Made by a program: the position numbers and the translations under genes. A stretch of 64,000 nucleotides of DNA from assembly GCA_024232965.1 (NCBI GenBank), contig JACKQF010000012.1, forward strand, positions 1 to 64,000, given 5' to 3'. Within the stretch, counting starts at the first letter, position 1; every line of letters begins with the position of its first letter. This document shows, in pieces, positions 8,630 to 16,980 of the stretch. The stretch is from Verrucomicrobiaceae bacterium. GTDB lineage: Bacteria; Verrucomicrobiota; Verrucomicrobiia; Verrucomicrobiales; Verrucomicrobiaceae. The notes below the pieces were generated by a model. That model was given only the letters and a program-made list of their open reading frames with translations, ran no database searches and was not told where the DNA came from.

Positions 8630-9757
8630 TCACTCCGTGATCTGGAAATCCATCTCCAGTGGCCTACCGCGATCTTCTGAATAGACCGCTTCTGCGGAGA
8701 TGTGATAGCGGCCTGGCCGGGGTGTCCACGCGCGGCAGTCATTGGGTCGTCCTTCGGCCCAGTAATCGCCTGCGGCGAAAAACGGGGGCTGGGTTTGGTC
8801 CTTGGACATGAATTCAGCCATGCCCGTGGCTTTCCCGTCGCTGCGGGTGACGAGGATTCGTACGGAAGTGGGCGTGTCTCCTTCGAAGTCGGCGCGAATA
8901 TTGATGTTCTGAGTCGGCAGCGAAGCGAGCGAGATGATCTCGCCAGCGCTCAATGCCGCCTCACGCAGCGGCTCGCCGGAATCCGCATTCATGAGCGTGA
9001 AGCGGACGATTGCCGGGCGCGGTGCGGCGTGGATCGCGCCGGAATGGACGCCGGATTTCCCCGCTGCCGCGAAGAGGCCCGATTTAACCAGCAACACCGT
9101 GTCACCCGCACTCGGGATGAAGCGAACCGTCCCTTCCGTGACCTCGAGCCGAGTGCCTTCGTCATCATGCTGAAACGAGAGCTTCGTGCCGACCACTTCG
9201 GCGTTTGCGCCTTCCGAGCTCAGCAACATCGGGTGACCCGACGTCTGCGGCTTCACATCGGCGACGATACGACCTTGAATGAGATCGAGCCCCTTCGAGC
9301 GATCAATCCATGAGCAGGCGGACACGCGAAGGGTGGTTTCCGCCGCAAGATCGACTGTCGTGCCATCCGGGTAGGTCAGCACGGCACTCGACGCTGCGCC
9401 TGTGCTCAGGCTTTCGCCCGGTTGGAGCGCGCCCGCAGTCCGATCTACCGATCCTGACACTCTGGTCACCACCGGAGTGCGCGCGTGGCCGATTTCGCGC
9501 AAGTGCAGGTACACCATCGCCACCGCCACCGTCGCAAGCAGCGCCATCAAGCCATAAGTCGCCCCACTGGATCGCGATTGCTGCCGTGGCCGGATCGCGC
9601 GCCGGACAGGAGCCCGATGCTGGTAGGTCGGAGGTCTGCTGGGAAGCTTTGTGACCGCATCAAGGACGCGCTCCCGGACATCGGGCGGCGTTTCGCCACC
9701 GACGAGTTCCCGCAGGAGCATGTCGACGAGTTGATCGCGCTGGTCGTCCGACTTCAT
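8630..9757 (-). CDS. FecR-domain membrane regulator (anti-sigma type)
   Basis: This is a 375-residue protein. The start is placed at ATG 9757 (MKSDDQRDQLVDMLL) because it overlaps the stop of the upstream sigma gene as ATGA; an ATG 27 nt further upstream is possible. It has an N-terminal cytoplasmic segment of about 60 residues rich in Arg, then one transmembrane helix (YGLMALLATVAVAMVYLHL). The periplasmic FecR domain follows: VVTRVSGSVDR, TYPDGTTVDLAAETTLRVS, GLDLIQGRIVADV, VVGTKLSFQHDDEGTRLEVTEGTVRF. The C-terminal about 130 residues form a beta-rich domain of unknown type. In other bacteria such proteins hold or activate the ECF sigma factor encoded with them. It lies between the sigma gene and the large exported protein. 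Confidence 0.82.
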   Translation of the reverse strand: MKSDDQRDQLVDMLLRELVGGETPPDVRERVLDAVTKLPSRPPTYQHRAPVRRAIRPRQQSRSSGATYGLMALLATVAVAMVYLHLREIGHARTPVVTRVSGSVDRTAGALQPGESLSTGAASSAVLTYPDGTTVDLAAETTLRVSACSWIDRSKGLDLIQGRIVADVKPQTSGHPMLLSSEGANAEVVGTKLSFQHDDEGTRLEVTEGTVRFIPSAGDTVLLVKSGLFAAAGKSGVHSGAIHAAPRPAIVRFTLMNADSGEPLREAALSAGEIISLASLPTQNINIRADFEGDTPTSVRILVTRSDGKATGMAEFMSKDQTQPPFFAAGDYWAEGRPNDCRAWTPRPGRYHISAEAVYSEDRGRPLEMDFQITE

Positions 9758-10275
9758 GACTGGGAAAGTCGTTGTTCGATGCACTCGCCAAGTGCCTGGC
9801 GGATGCGGCGCAGGGCGATCTTCACGCCATCGGCTGAAATTCCAAAAGCCTGAGCCAGTTCATCGCGTGAGCTGCGCCCTGCATAAAAGGAGTCGATCAT
9901 TTCGCGACTCCGCCCGGGCAGGTTGTGCAGGCATTGTTCAAGCGCCTCCATACAGCCAAACCCCTCGTCATGCGGGAGAAACTCATGCTGCCAGAAAGCC
10001 TCCGCCTGGTCCGCCGTTTTGCTGTCGAAAAAAACTGGCGAGGACGTATGTCTACGGCAGTGGTCCATGAACAGATTGTGAGAGATGCGCCGCAGCCAGG
10101 CGCGCCGGACACTGGGGTTCGCCAGATCGGGAGTGGACGCAGCCCTGAAAGCGCGCAAAAACGCATCCTGAACCAAGTCCTCGGCCACCGCATAGTCGGC
10201 ACCAAGATATTTCAGATAGCGGAACAATTCCGTCTGATGCGCGTCGATTAACTCGGCTAGGATTTCTTTCGTCAT
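9754..10275 (-). CDS. ECF-type RNA polymerase sigma factor
   Basis: This sigma-70-family protein has 173 residues from ATG 10275 (MTKEILAELIDAHQTELFRYL). An ATG at 10314 would add 13 residues (MAACSSLKEDRIQ), and an AAGGA sits in that extra segment, which slightly favours the shorter form. Region 2 is clear: LFRYLKYLGADYAVAEDLVQDAFLRAFRA, then RRAWLRRISHNLFMDHCRR. Region 4 is LPGRSREMIDSFYAGRSSRDELAQAFGISADGVKIALRRIRQAL. No C-terminal extra domain is present. Its stop overlaps the FecR gene start by 4 nt, so the two are co-translated. The gene is divergent from the sulfatase at 10401; the 125-nt gap probably holds promoters for both. Confidence 0.88.
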   Translation of the reverse strand: MTKEILAELIDAHQTELFRYLKYLGADYAVAEDLVQDAFLRAFRAASTPDLANPSVRRAWLRRISHNLFMDHCRRHTSSPVFFDSKTADQAEAFWQHEFLPHDEGFGCMEALEQCLHNLPGRSREMIDSFYAGRSSRDELAQAFGISADGVKIALRRIRQALGECIEQRLSQS

Positions 10276-10400
10276 TTGAATGCGGTCTTCCTTCAGAGAC
10301 GAACAAGCAGCCAAAAGGGTACAAAAAAGGTTTTCGATGTGTGCATTCGATAGATGCTTGCGGTTTTCCGGCGATAATCCAGCGCCTCGCGACCGTTACG

Positions 10401-11822
10401 ATGCTCATGCGCCCGCTTTGCATCCTCGTCTTCGCCCTCTTTCCTTTGCTCTTCGCCTCGGCTGCGCCGAACGTCCTCATCATCATGGCAGACGACTGCA
10501 CGTTCAGCGATCTGCCGGTGTATGGCGGGCATAATGCGCTGACGCCGAACATCGACCGTCTTGCCGGTGAGGGGCTGGTCTTCAACAAGGCCTATCTCAC
10601 CTCGGCGATGTGTCAGCCGTGCCGTGCGGAGCTTTACACGGGGCAGTATCCGATGCGGAACGGTTGCGCGTGGAATCACTCGGCCAGCCGCAACGACACC
10701 AAGAGCCTGCCGCATCATCTTGAGCGGCTGGGCTACCGGGTGGGCATTGCGGGAAAGGTTCATGTGCAGCCGGCAACGGCCTTTCCCTTCGAGAACGTAG
10801 GCGGTTTTGACAAGAGCTGCACGCGGGCGCCGACACAGGCGCACGACATGGGGGCGGTGAAGGAGTTCATTTCACGCGATGCCAAGCAGCCGTTCTGCCT
10901 CACCATCGCACTCGTGGATCCGCATGTGCCGTGGGTGATGGGTGATGCCTCGCAATACAAGCCAAAGAAGCTCAAGCTGCCGCCGCATCTCGCCGACACG
11001 GAAATGACGCGGGAGGATTTTTCCCGCTACTTGGCCGAGATCACCTACATGGACGGGCAGGTGGGTGAAATCCTGACGGCGCTGGAGGCGAGCGGGAAGT
11101 CGCAGGACACGCTGGTGCTGTTCACCTCCGAGCAGGGATCGCAGTTCCCTGGTTGCAAATGGACGCAGTGGGATGTGGGCGTGCATACGGCCATGATCGC
11201 CCGCTGGCCCGGGAAGGTCGCGGCGGGAGAGCGCACGGATGCCATCATTCAGTATTGTGATGTGGTGCCAACGGTTATCGAACTGGCTGGCGGCGATCCG
11301 GCAAAGTCGCCGGTGAGGCTGGACGGCAGGAGTTTCGCCAAAGTGCTGAGCGGTGAGGCGATGAAGCACCGGGAGTTCGCTTTTGGCACCCACAACAACA
11401 TCCCCGAAGGACCATCGTATCCGGTCCGCACGGTGACGGACGGTGAGTATCGTTACATTCGGAACCTGCTGCCAGACGAGATCTACATCGAGAAGCACCT
11501 GATGGGCTACGACGGCACCAAGCCGCTGACCAATGCGTATTGGGCGACATGGGTGGCCGAGGCTTGGAACAATCCGGCTACCTACAACTTGGTGAAACGC
11601 TACACGCATCGCCCTGCGGAGGAGTTCTATCATACTGCGTATGATCCGGGTGAGATGACGAATCTGGCCAGTGATCCAAAGTATGCGGAGATGAAAGCCA
11701 AACTGTCCTCCGAGCTGGACCGCTGGCTCGAAGAACAGGGCGACCCCGGCGTGCCGCAGGACACGCACGAAGCGCATGTCGCGGCCAAGAAGGGCCAGCA
11801 CCTGTATTTCCCGAAGGACTGA
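10401..11822 (+). CDS. Exported type I sulfatase
   Basis: The protein is 473 residues from ATG 10401, with a signal peptide (RPLCILVFALFPLLFASA). A second ATG at 10407 is equally plausible. The metal site starts with PNVLIIMADD (D31, D32). The active-site signature is CQPCR at 71-75, matching CxPxR, so Cys71 is the predicted formylglycine residue. GKVHV stands where most relatives have GKWHL. The distal motif appears as TSEQGSQFPGCKW rather than SDNGG, as in the heparan-N-sulfatase-like branch. The reaction is hydrolysis of a sulfate ester or sulfamate, probably on an algal or animal polysaccharide, in the periplasm. It is the first gene of a cluster with DUF1593, DUF1080 and a second sulfatase. 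Confidence 0.9.
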   Translation: MLMRPLCILVFALFPLLFASAAPNVLIIMADDCTFSDLPVYGGHNALTPNIDRLAGEGLVFNKAYLTSAMCQPCRAELYTGQYPMRNGCAWNHSASRNDTKSLPHHLERLGYRVGIAGKVHVQPATAFPFENVGGFDKSCTRAPTQAHDMGAVKEFISRDAKQPFCLTIALVDPHVPWVMGDASQYKPKKLKLPPHLADTEMTREDFSRYLAEITYMDGQVGEILTALEASGKSQDTLVLFTSEQGSQFPGCKWTQWDVGVHTAMIARWPGKVAAGERTDAIIQYCDVVPTVIELAGGDPAKSPVRLDGRSFAKVLSGEAMKHREFAFGTHNNIPEGPSYPVRTVTDGEYRYIRNLLPDEIYIEKHLMGYDGTKPLTNAYWATWVAEAWNNPATYNLVKRYTHRPAEEFYHTAYDPGEMTNLASDPKYAEMKAKLSSELDRWLEEQGDPGVPQDTHEAHVAAKKGQHLYFPKD

Positions 11823-11853
11823 TTCGTCTGTTCCAATCTACGTTTCCTTCCAG

Positions 11854-12870
11854 ATGAAACTCCACACCCTCGCCCTGACGTTCTTGCTCTGCACTGGGAT
11901 GGTGTTTGGCATGGAATCGCCTCGTCTTGCCGTTCTCACTGACATCGGTGGTGATCCAGATGATCAGCAATCGATGGTGCGGCTGATGGTGTATGCGAAT
12001 GAGTTCGACATCGAACTGCTGCTGGCGAGCGCCTCGGGCACGCGGGGTGAGCTGAAGCAGGCGGTGACGCGGCCGGATTTGATTTTGGCGGTGATTGACG
12101 CGTATGAAAAGGTCTTGCCCAATCTCAAGAAGCACGCCGCGAACTGGCCAGAGGCCGCAACGCTCAGGCAGTGTGTGAAGTCGGGGAATCCTCATCGCGA
12201 GCGAGCGCACATCGGCGACGGACATGATACTGAGGGATCGCGTGCTCTCATTGAACGTGTCGATGCGGGAAGCACTGAGAGGCCGCTGAACATTGCGATC
12301 TGGGGCGGCCAGACGGATTTTGCGCAGGCGTTGTGGCGGGTCAAACAGGATCGCGGAGCTGAGGGTTTGGCGGTGTTCGCGAAGAAGTTGCGGGTCTATG
12401 ACATCAACGATCAGGACGGCATCGCTGACTGGATGCGCGGCGAGTTTCATGGCCTCAACTACATCCTGGCCAAGGCTCCGCAGGGGCGCGATAAGCGCGA
12501 GGGCACTTATCGCGGCATCTACCTGACGGGCGATGAATCGCTGACCAGTGCGGAATGGATTCGAGCGAATGTGACGTCGCGCGGACCGCTCGGCGCCATG
12601 TATCCCATGAAGACACACACCGCTCCGAACAAACACGGCTGCATGAAGGAGGGCGATACGCCTTCGTGGTTCTTCTTTCTCCCGATGGGCGGCAATGATC
12701 CATCTGATCCCGCGAAGCCCGGCTGGGGCGGTCAGTTTCAGCGCGAGACCGATGGTTGGTGGCGGGATTTGCCCGCGAAGGAGGGCTTTGATCCGCGCAG
12801 CACCGTGAGTCGCTGGCGCACTGAGTTTCAGGCCGACTTTGCGAAACGCATGACTTGGTGCGTCGAATGA
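11854..12870 (+). CDS. DUF1593 exported protein (nucleoside-hydrolase-like fold)
   Basis: This 338-residue protein starts at ATG 11854, which opens the signal peptide MKLHTLALTFLLCTGMVFG. The longer frame upstream from 11776 overlaps the sulfatase end and is not needed. The N-terminal segment RLAVLTDIGGDPDDQQSMVRLMVYANEFDIELLLASAS is the DUF1593 hallmark. It resembles the calcium-binding DTDxGxDD site of nucleoside hydrolases with a shifted spacing. IWGGQTDFAQALW and YDINDQDGIADWM are further family motifs. PVC and Bacteroidetes genomes carry the family near glycan-degrading genes; a glycosidase role is inferred, not shown. It lies 31 nt after the sulfatase and its stop overlaps the DUF1080 start (ATGA). 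Confidence 0.85.
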   Translation: MKLHTLALTFLLCTGMVFGMESPRLAVLTDIGGDPDDQQSMVRLMVYANEFDIELLLASASGTRGELKQAVTRPDLILAVIDAYEKVLPNLKKHAANWPEAATLRQCVKSGNPHRERAHIGDGHDTEGSRALIERVDAGSTERPLNIAIWGGQTDFAQALWRVKQDRGAEGLAVFAKKLRVYDINDQDGIADWMRGEFHGLNYILAKAPQGRDKREGTYRGIYLTGDESLTSAEWIRANVTSRGPLGAMYPMKTHTAPNKHGCMKEGDTPSWFFFLPMGGNDPSDPAKPGWGGQFQRETDGWWRDLPAKEGFDPRSTVSRWRTEFQADFAKRMTWCVE

Positions 12871-13835
12871 GCCACACTCTTTGCATGATCCGAATTCTCC
12901 TAGCCCTGTTGGTCGTCACCACCCTCTCTGCGCAGGATGCGCTTACCGGCCAGTGGGCACTGGAATTGCCCAACCATGAAGTCGGCTGGCTCTCGGTCGA
13001 AGAGGGAAAAGTCGAACTGATGTGGGGCGTGGGATCCACTCGCCCAGTGGAGAAGTTTGATCGTCAGAAGGATCAATTGAGCTTTGAGCGGGCGATCAAG
13101 CGCCCTCTCGCGCCGAAGGACGAACCTGCGCCGAAGTATCGCATCACGATGACGGCGGAGGGCGAGAAGTTGAGTGGATCGATGACGCCTGAGAGCGGTC
13201 CAGCGATTGTCTTCTCTGGCAAAAAACAGCCGCCAATCCCTGCGCGACCCGATCTGGAAGGCGTGGTTTTTGGAGCGCCCATCCGGCTCTTCAATGGCGA
13301 AGATCTTGACGGATGGCGCGTCAGCAATGCGAGCAAAAAGAATGGCTGGTCAGTGCGCGAGGGCGTGCTGTGCAATGACACGCCCAAGACTGACTTTGGC
13401 GCATACGGCGAGTATGCCAACCTGCGCACCGAGGCGGAGTTCGAGGACTTCCAACTCCACGCCGAATACCGACTGCCGCCGGAAGTCGGCGGTAACAGCG
13501 GCATCTATCTGCGGGGCATGTATGAGGTGCAGGTGACCCATCGCGACAGCAAGATGCAGGGCATCAATGGACCGGGCGCGCTGTTTGGCCGCATCACACC
13601 GACGCACAACGCTGGTAAACCTGCGGGCGAGTGGGAAGAGATCGACATCACGCTGGTGGATCGACACGTCACCGTGGTGCTCAATGGCGAGAAGGTCATC
13701 GATAACCAACCCGTGCTCGGTTGCACGGGAGGCGCGCTGAAGAGTGATGCCACGCAGCCTGGACCCATCTATCTTCAAGGGGATCACACCAACGTCCAGT
13801 ATCGCAACTTCGTGCTGCGGCCAGTGATCAAGTAA
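12867..13835 (+). CDS. DUF1080 (3-keto-disaccharide hydrolase family) protein
   Basis: This is a 322-residue exported protein. The start at 12867 is chosen because ATGA overlaps the preceding stop; an ATG at 12885 begins a tidier signal peptide (MIRILLALLVVTTLSAQ) and is a fair alternative. Residues up to about 125 form an extra beta-rich domain. The DUF1080 domain follows: IRLFNGEDLDGWR, the EFEDFQLHAEYRLPPE strand, GGNSGIYLRGMYEVQV and a C-terminal GPIYLQGDHTNVQYRNF. This fold is a concanavalin-like jelly roll. Some members hydrolyse 3-keto-glycosides; here only membership is supported. It is third in the sulfatase/DUF1593/DUF1080/sulfatase cluster. Confidence 0.85.
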   Translation: MSHTLCMIRILLALLVVTTLSAQDALTGQWALELPNHEVGWLSVEEGKVELMWGVGSTRPVEKFDRQKDQLSFERAIKRPLAPKDEPAPKYRITMTAEGEKLSGSMTPESGPAIVFSGKKQPPIPARPDLEGVVFGAPIRLFNGEDLDGWRVSNASKKNGWSVREGVLCNDTPKTDFGAYGEYANLRTEAEFEDFQLHAEYRLPPEVGGNSGIYLRGMYEVQVTHRDSKMQGINGPGALFGRITPTHNAGKPAGEWEEIDITLVDRHVTVVLNGEKVIDNQPVLGCTGGALKSDATQPGPIYLQGDHTNVQYRNFVLRPVIK

Positions 13836-13850
13836 CATCGTTGTTCGCTC

Positions 13851-15314
13851 ATGAAAATCCTCGCCTCTCTGCTTGTTGTCGTCCTTTGCACAGCGCACTC
13901 GGCGTTTGCGGCACAACCCAACATCCTCCTTATCCTGACCGATGATCAGGGCTGGCCCACGCTGGGTTGTTATGGATCGAAGCATGTCCCGACGCCGCAT
14001 CTGGATCGTCTAGCGGGGGAAGGGGTGCGCTTTACGGATGCCTATGTGATGTCGCAATGCACGCCGACTCGCGCCGCTTTGCTGACCGGGCAGCACACCG
14101 CACGGAACGGCATGTGGCATGTGATTCCATGGTATGCATCGCCCTGGGCGCGATTGTCGGAACCTGCGTATCGCGAGCAATTGCCGCGCGAGATGCCGAA
14201 TCTACCTAGGTTGCTGCGTTCAGCCGGATATGCGACCGGAATGGCAGGGAAGTGGCATCTCACGACCGGTGCGGATGGCGACTATGTGCATCTGAATGCG
14301 GGAGATGCGTATGGCTTTGACTTCGTCGCGCCACGTGGCCCGGGATCGCAAAACGAGGGAGACAAGTGGGTGGATCATCTGACTGATCAAACGATCCAGT
14401 TCATCCGCGAATATCGCGAGAAGCCGTGGTTCTTCTACCTGGCGCATCACACCTTGCATGGCGTTGTCTCTGCACCGGCGGATCTCATTCAAAAGCATCG
14501 CCAGGCCGGAGCGCCGGAGTCAGGGATGTTCAACGCCACCTATCTCGCGGCCATCGAGCACATGGACAACAGCATCGGGCGCCTGATGACAGCGCTGGAT
14601 GAAATGCAGCAGCGGGAGAATACGCTGATCGTTTTCCTCAGCGACAACGGCGGAGTGGACACGGTTTACTCACCGCCCGGCCTGATCGGCGATCCCACCG
14701 ATGGCAGTGTGCCGCTCAAGGTGAAGATGCAGGAGTTCGACAATGCCCCGCTCCGCGCTGGCAAAGGCAGTGCGTATGAAGGTGGCATCCGCGTGCCCTG
14801 CATCGTCCGCTGGCCCGAGAAGATCAAAGCGGGGCAGGTCATCGAGACGCCGGTGCATGTCACCGATTGGATGCCCACGCTGCTCGCGGCAGCAGGCCGT
14901 GACACAGACACTCCTGTCTGTGACGGACTCAATCTCCTGCCACTGCTCCAGGGCGGCAGCATCCCCGAGCGCCCCCTGTTTTTCTACACCCCGTTTTACG
15001 AACTGCGCTGGTGCGTGACTCCCAGCGCTGTCATTCGCGAGGGGGATTGGAAGCTCATCGAGTCCTTTGGCGACTGGTTTGACGACGAACCTCGCTACCA
15101 CGTTGGGCACAAGCTCGAACTCTTCAACCTCCGCACCGACTTGGGCGAGCGCCACAACCTTGCTGATTCCGAAAGGGAACGCGCGCAGGCGATGCAAGCC
15201 AAACTCCACGCGTGGTTGGACTCCATCCCAGCGGCCATTCCCAGAGAGAACCCGCACTTTGATGCGAAGCGCATGCTGGAGGAGACGAAGGTGAAGCAAG
15301 CGTGGAATGAGTGA
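13851..15314 (+). CDS. Exported type I sulfatase
   Basis: This is a 487-residue protein with the signal peptide MKILASLLVVVLCTAHSAFA. All catalytic hallmarks of an arylsulfatase-family enzyme are present. These are PNILLILTDDQGWPTLGCYG (metal aspartates D31/D32), CTPTR at 70-74 with Cys70 as the formylglycine precursor, GKWHL, the LAHHTLH histidines, SDNGG, and KGSAYEGGIRVPCIVRWP. The length is normal for the family. It is predicted to act in the periplasm after activation by a formylglycine-generating enzyme, which is not in this window. It starts 15 nt after DUF1080, so it is probably co-transcribed. It converges on the GntR gene, with a short inverted repeat (ATCGAC/GTCGAT, 15314-15330) between them. 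Confidence 0.92.
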   Translation: MKILASLLVVVLCTAHSAFAAQPNILLILTDDQGWPTLGCYGSKHVPTPHLDRLAGEGVRFTDAYVMSQCTPTRAALLTGQHTARNGMWHVIPWYASPWARLSEPAYREQLPREMPNLPRLLRSAGYATGMAGKWHLTTGADGDYVHLNAGDAYGFDFVAPRGPGSQNEGDKWVDHLTDQTIQFIREYREKPWFFYLAHHTLHGVVSAPADLIQKHRQAGAPESGMFNATYLAAIEHMDNSIGRLMTALDEMQQRENTLIVFLSDNGGVDTVYSPPGLIGDPTDGSVPLKVKMQEFDNAPLRAGKGSAYEGGIRVPCIVRWPEKIKAGQVIETPVHVTDWMPTLLAAAGRDTDTPVCDGLNLLPLLQGGSIPERPLFFYTPFYELRWCVTPSAVIREGDWKLIESFGDWFDDEPRYHVGHKLELFNLRTDLGERHNLADSERERAQAMQAKLHAWLDSIPAAIPRENPHFDAKRMLEETKVKQAWNE

Positions 15315-15329
15315 TCGACTGAGGGTCGA

Positions 15330-16091
15330 TTACTCCCTGATGCGCCCCATTGCAGCGCGAGCGGAAGGTAAGCCGCTGATGCGGTTGCGAAACTCATAGA
15401 CGTCGGCTCGATAGAGGGTCTCTTCGTGCCAGAGAGGGATTTCAGCGGACGTGTAGCCGGTGGCGACGATTTGGAAGCAGGCGCTGCCGACTGGGATGCT
15501 CAGGTGCGCGGCTTGGGCTTTCGTTGCGTTGACAGCGCGAATGACTTCGTCCGCTCCGCTAATGATCAGGCCGCACTTTTCTGTCCAGCAGGTGTAGAGG
15601 GAAGCTTTGGCATCCGTGCGGGTCATCTTTGGGCAGAGCTTGGCGCGGACGTAGCGCCGCTCGAAGATGACGGGCTTGCGGTCGGCCAACCGGATGCGTT
15701 CCATGTAGATCAGCGTGTCATCCGCTGCCACCTTGAGGGCTCGGGAGACATAAAGCGGAGCCTCCGAGGCGCGGAGTTTGCGATACTCGAGGAGTTGGGT
15801 GCCAGGCTTCTTACCGACGGCGCGGGCTTTGTCGGTGAAGCTGACAAGGCGCTCCAGATCGTAGTCGAGCACTGATTCACGTACGAAGGTGCCAGCCCCA
15901 CGCCGCACTTCCAGCAGGCCCTCTGAGACGAGACTGCTGAGGGCTTTGTTTGCGGTGGGGCGACTGGTGTTGAATTGTTCAGCGATGTCGCGTTCGGTGA
16001 GGAATCGGGCGCCCTGAACGAACTGCGGACTGCGGAGCAGTTGCCGCAGTTTGGAGATCAGTTGTTGATGGAAAGATTCGGTGTCAGCCAC
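15330..16091 (-). CDS. GntR/UTRA transcriptional regulator
   Basis: This is a 253-residue regulator from a GTG at 16091. The N-terminal winged helix shows RFLTERDIAEQFNTSRPTANKALSSLVSEGLLEVRRGAGTFV (about residues 29-70), typical of the HutC subgroup of GntR. The UTRA effector domain follows, with LIYMERIRLADRKPVIFERRYV and SACFQIVATGYTSAEIPLWHEETLYRADVYEF. UTRA domains bind small sugar or amine ligands. The gene is divergent from deoC, and the 79-nt gap holds a strong nested palindrome over the predicted deoC promoter, so it most likely represses deoC and perhaps itself. The ligand may be a deoxyribose derivative or another sugar phosphate; this is inference. Confidence 0.9.
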   Translation of the reverse strand: MADTESFHQQLISKLRQLLRSPQFVQGARFLTERDIAEQFNTSRPTANKALSSLVSEGLLEVRRGAGTFVRESVLDYDLERLVSFTDKARAVGKKPGTQLLEYRKLRASEAPLYVSRALKVAADDTLIYMERIRLADRKPVIFERRYVRAKLCPKMTRTDAKASLYTCWTEKCGLIISGADEVIRAVNATKAQAAHLSIPVGSACFQIVATGYTSAEIPLWHEETLYRADVYEFRNRISGLPSARAAMGRIRE

Positions 16092-16119
16092 GGTGACTAC
16101 AGTTAGACAAAATTGGACT

Positions 16120-16147
16120 TTGACAAGTGGCTAAGCCAATTTAGAAA
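16120..16147 (+). promoter_or_regulatory. Predicted sigma-70 promoter of deoC
   Basis: A perfect -35 hexamer TTGACA lies at 16120-16125 and a -10-like TAGAAA at 16142-16147, with a 16-nt spacer. Transcription would begin near 16154, giving a very short leader before the ATG at 16171. No clear Shine-Dalgarno is seen. Confidence 0.55.
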
Positions 16148-16159
16148 TTGGCTTAGCCA
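16128..16159. promoter_or_regulatory. Nested palindromic operator between gntR and deoC
   Basis: The 15-nt arms TGGCTAAGCCAATTT and AAATTGGCTTAGCCA are perfect reverse complements around a 2-nt centre (AG). Each arm contains a smaller dyad, TGGC-TAA-GCCA and TGGC-TTA-GCCA, so two repressor half-site pairs lie about two helical turns apart. The element covers the spacer and -10 of the predicted deoC promoter. Binding by the adjacent GntR protein is inferred. Confidence 0.75.
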
Positions 16160-16170
16160 ATCTGAATCTC

Positions 16171-16953
16171 ATGAAATACAGTTACTCCGACCTTGCCAAA
16201 ATGATCGATCACAGTCTCCTGCATCCGACGATGACGGACGCGGATTTGGAGGCAGGCTGCAAGCTGGCAGCGCAATACCAAGTCGCCTCAGTCTGCATCA
16301 AGCCGTATGCGGTGAAACAGGCTGTGGATTGGTTGAAGGGCTCTGGGGTCTTGGTGGGTTGTGTGATTGGATTTCCCCATGGCAACAGTGCGACGGAGTC
16401 GAAGCGCTATGAGACGGAGCTGGCTTGCAAAGATGGCGCGAACGAGATCGACATGGTCATCAACCTTGGCAAGGCGCTCAGTGCCGACTGGGACTATGTG
16501 GAAGCGGATGTGAAGGCCGTCTGCGATGAAGCCCACAAGCACGGTGCCAAGGTAAAGGTCATCTTTGAAAACGACTACCTGACGAATGGTGGGGCAGGAC
16601 TGAGCAGTGATGACTTCAAGCGCAAGCTCTGCGAGATCTGCGAACGGGCGGGAGCCGATTGGGTGAAGACCAGCACCGGCTACGGTTTTGTGAAGCAGCC
16701 TGACGGCAGCTACAACTACAAGGGAGCGACCGAACACGATCTGGCGCTGATGCGTGCGAGTTGCGGCCCCAAGGTCCAGGTCAAAGCGGCTGGCGGTGTG
16801 CGGGATCTGGATGGCCTGATCAAGGTCCGCGACCTCGGTGGCTCACGCTGTGGCGCGACGGCAACCGCAGCGATGATGGATGATTATCGCAAACGGGAAG
16901 CCGCAGGCGACACCGGCGGGGCTACTGGAGAGATCGGCGCAGGCGGATACTGA
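16171..16953 (+). CDS. deoC: Deoxyribose-phosphate aldolase
   Basis: This 260-residue class I aldolase interconverts 2-deoxy-D-ribose 5-phosphate with glyceraldehyde 3-phosphate and acetaldehyde. The start MKYSYSDLAKMIDHSLL is standard. Key elements are the EIDMV strand with Asp94, the Schiff-base lysine Lys166 in WVKTSTGYG, and the proton-relay lysine Lys205 in VKAAGGVRD. The C-terminal tail is Gly-rich (GDTGGATGEIGAGGY) and lacks the usual terminal Tyr spacing of E. coli DeoC, though it does end in Tyr. No other nucleoside-catabolism gene (deoA, deoB, deoD) is adjacent, so it may serve deoxyribose or a related sugar rather than DNA salvage. It is divergent from, and probably controlled by, the GntR regulator. 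Confidence 0.93.
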   Translation: MKYSYSDLAKMIDHSLLHPTMTDADLEAGCKLAAQYQVASVCIKPYAVKQAVDWLKGSGVLVGCVIGFPHGNSATESKRYETELACKDGANEIDMVINLGKALSADWDYVEADVKAVCDEAHKHGAKVKVIFENDYLTNGGAGLSSDDFKRKLCEICERAGADWVKTSTGYGFVKQPDGSYNYKGATEHDLALMRASCGPKVQVKAAGGVRDLDGLIKVRDLGGSRCGATATAAMMDDYRKREAAGDTGGATGEIGAGGY

Positions 16954-16980
16954 CAATTCGCGAGTGTGCGGCGGGTCCGA

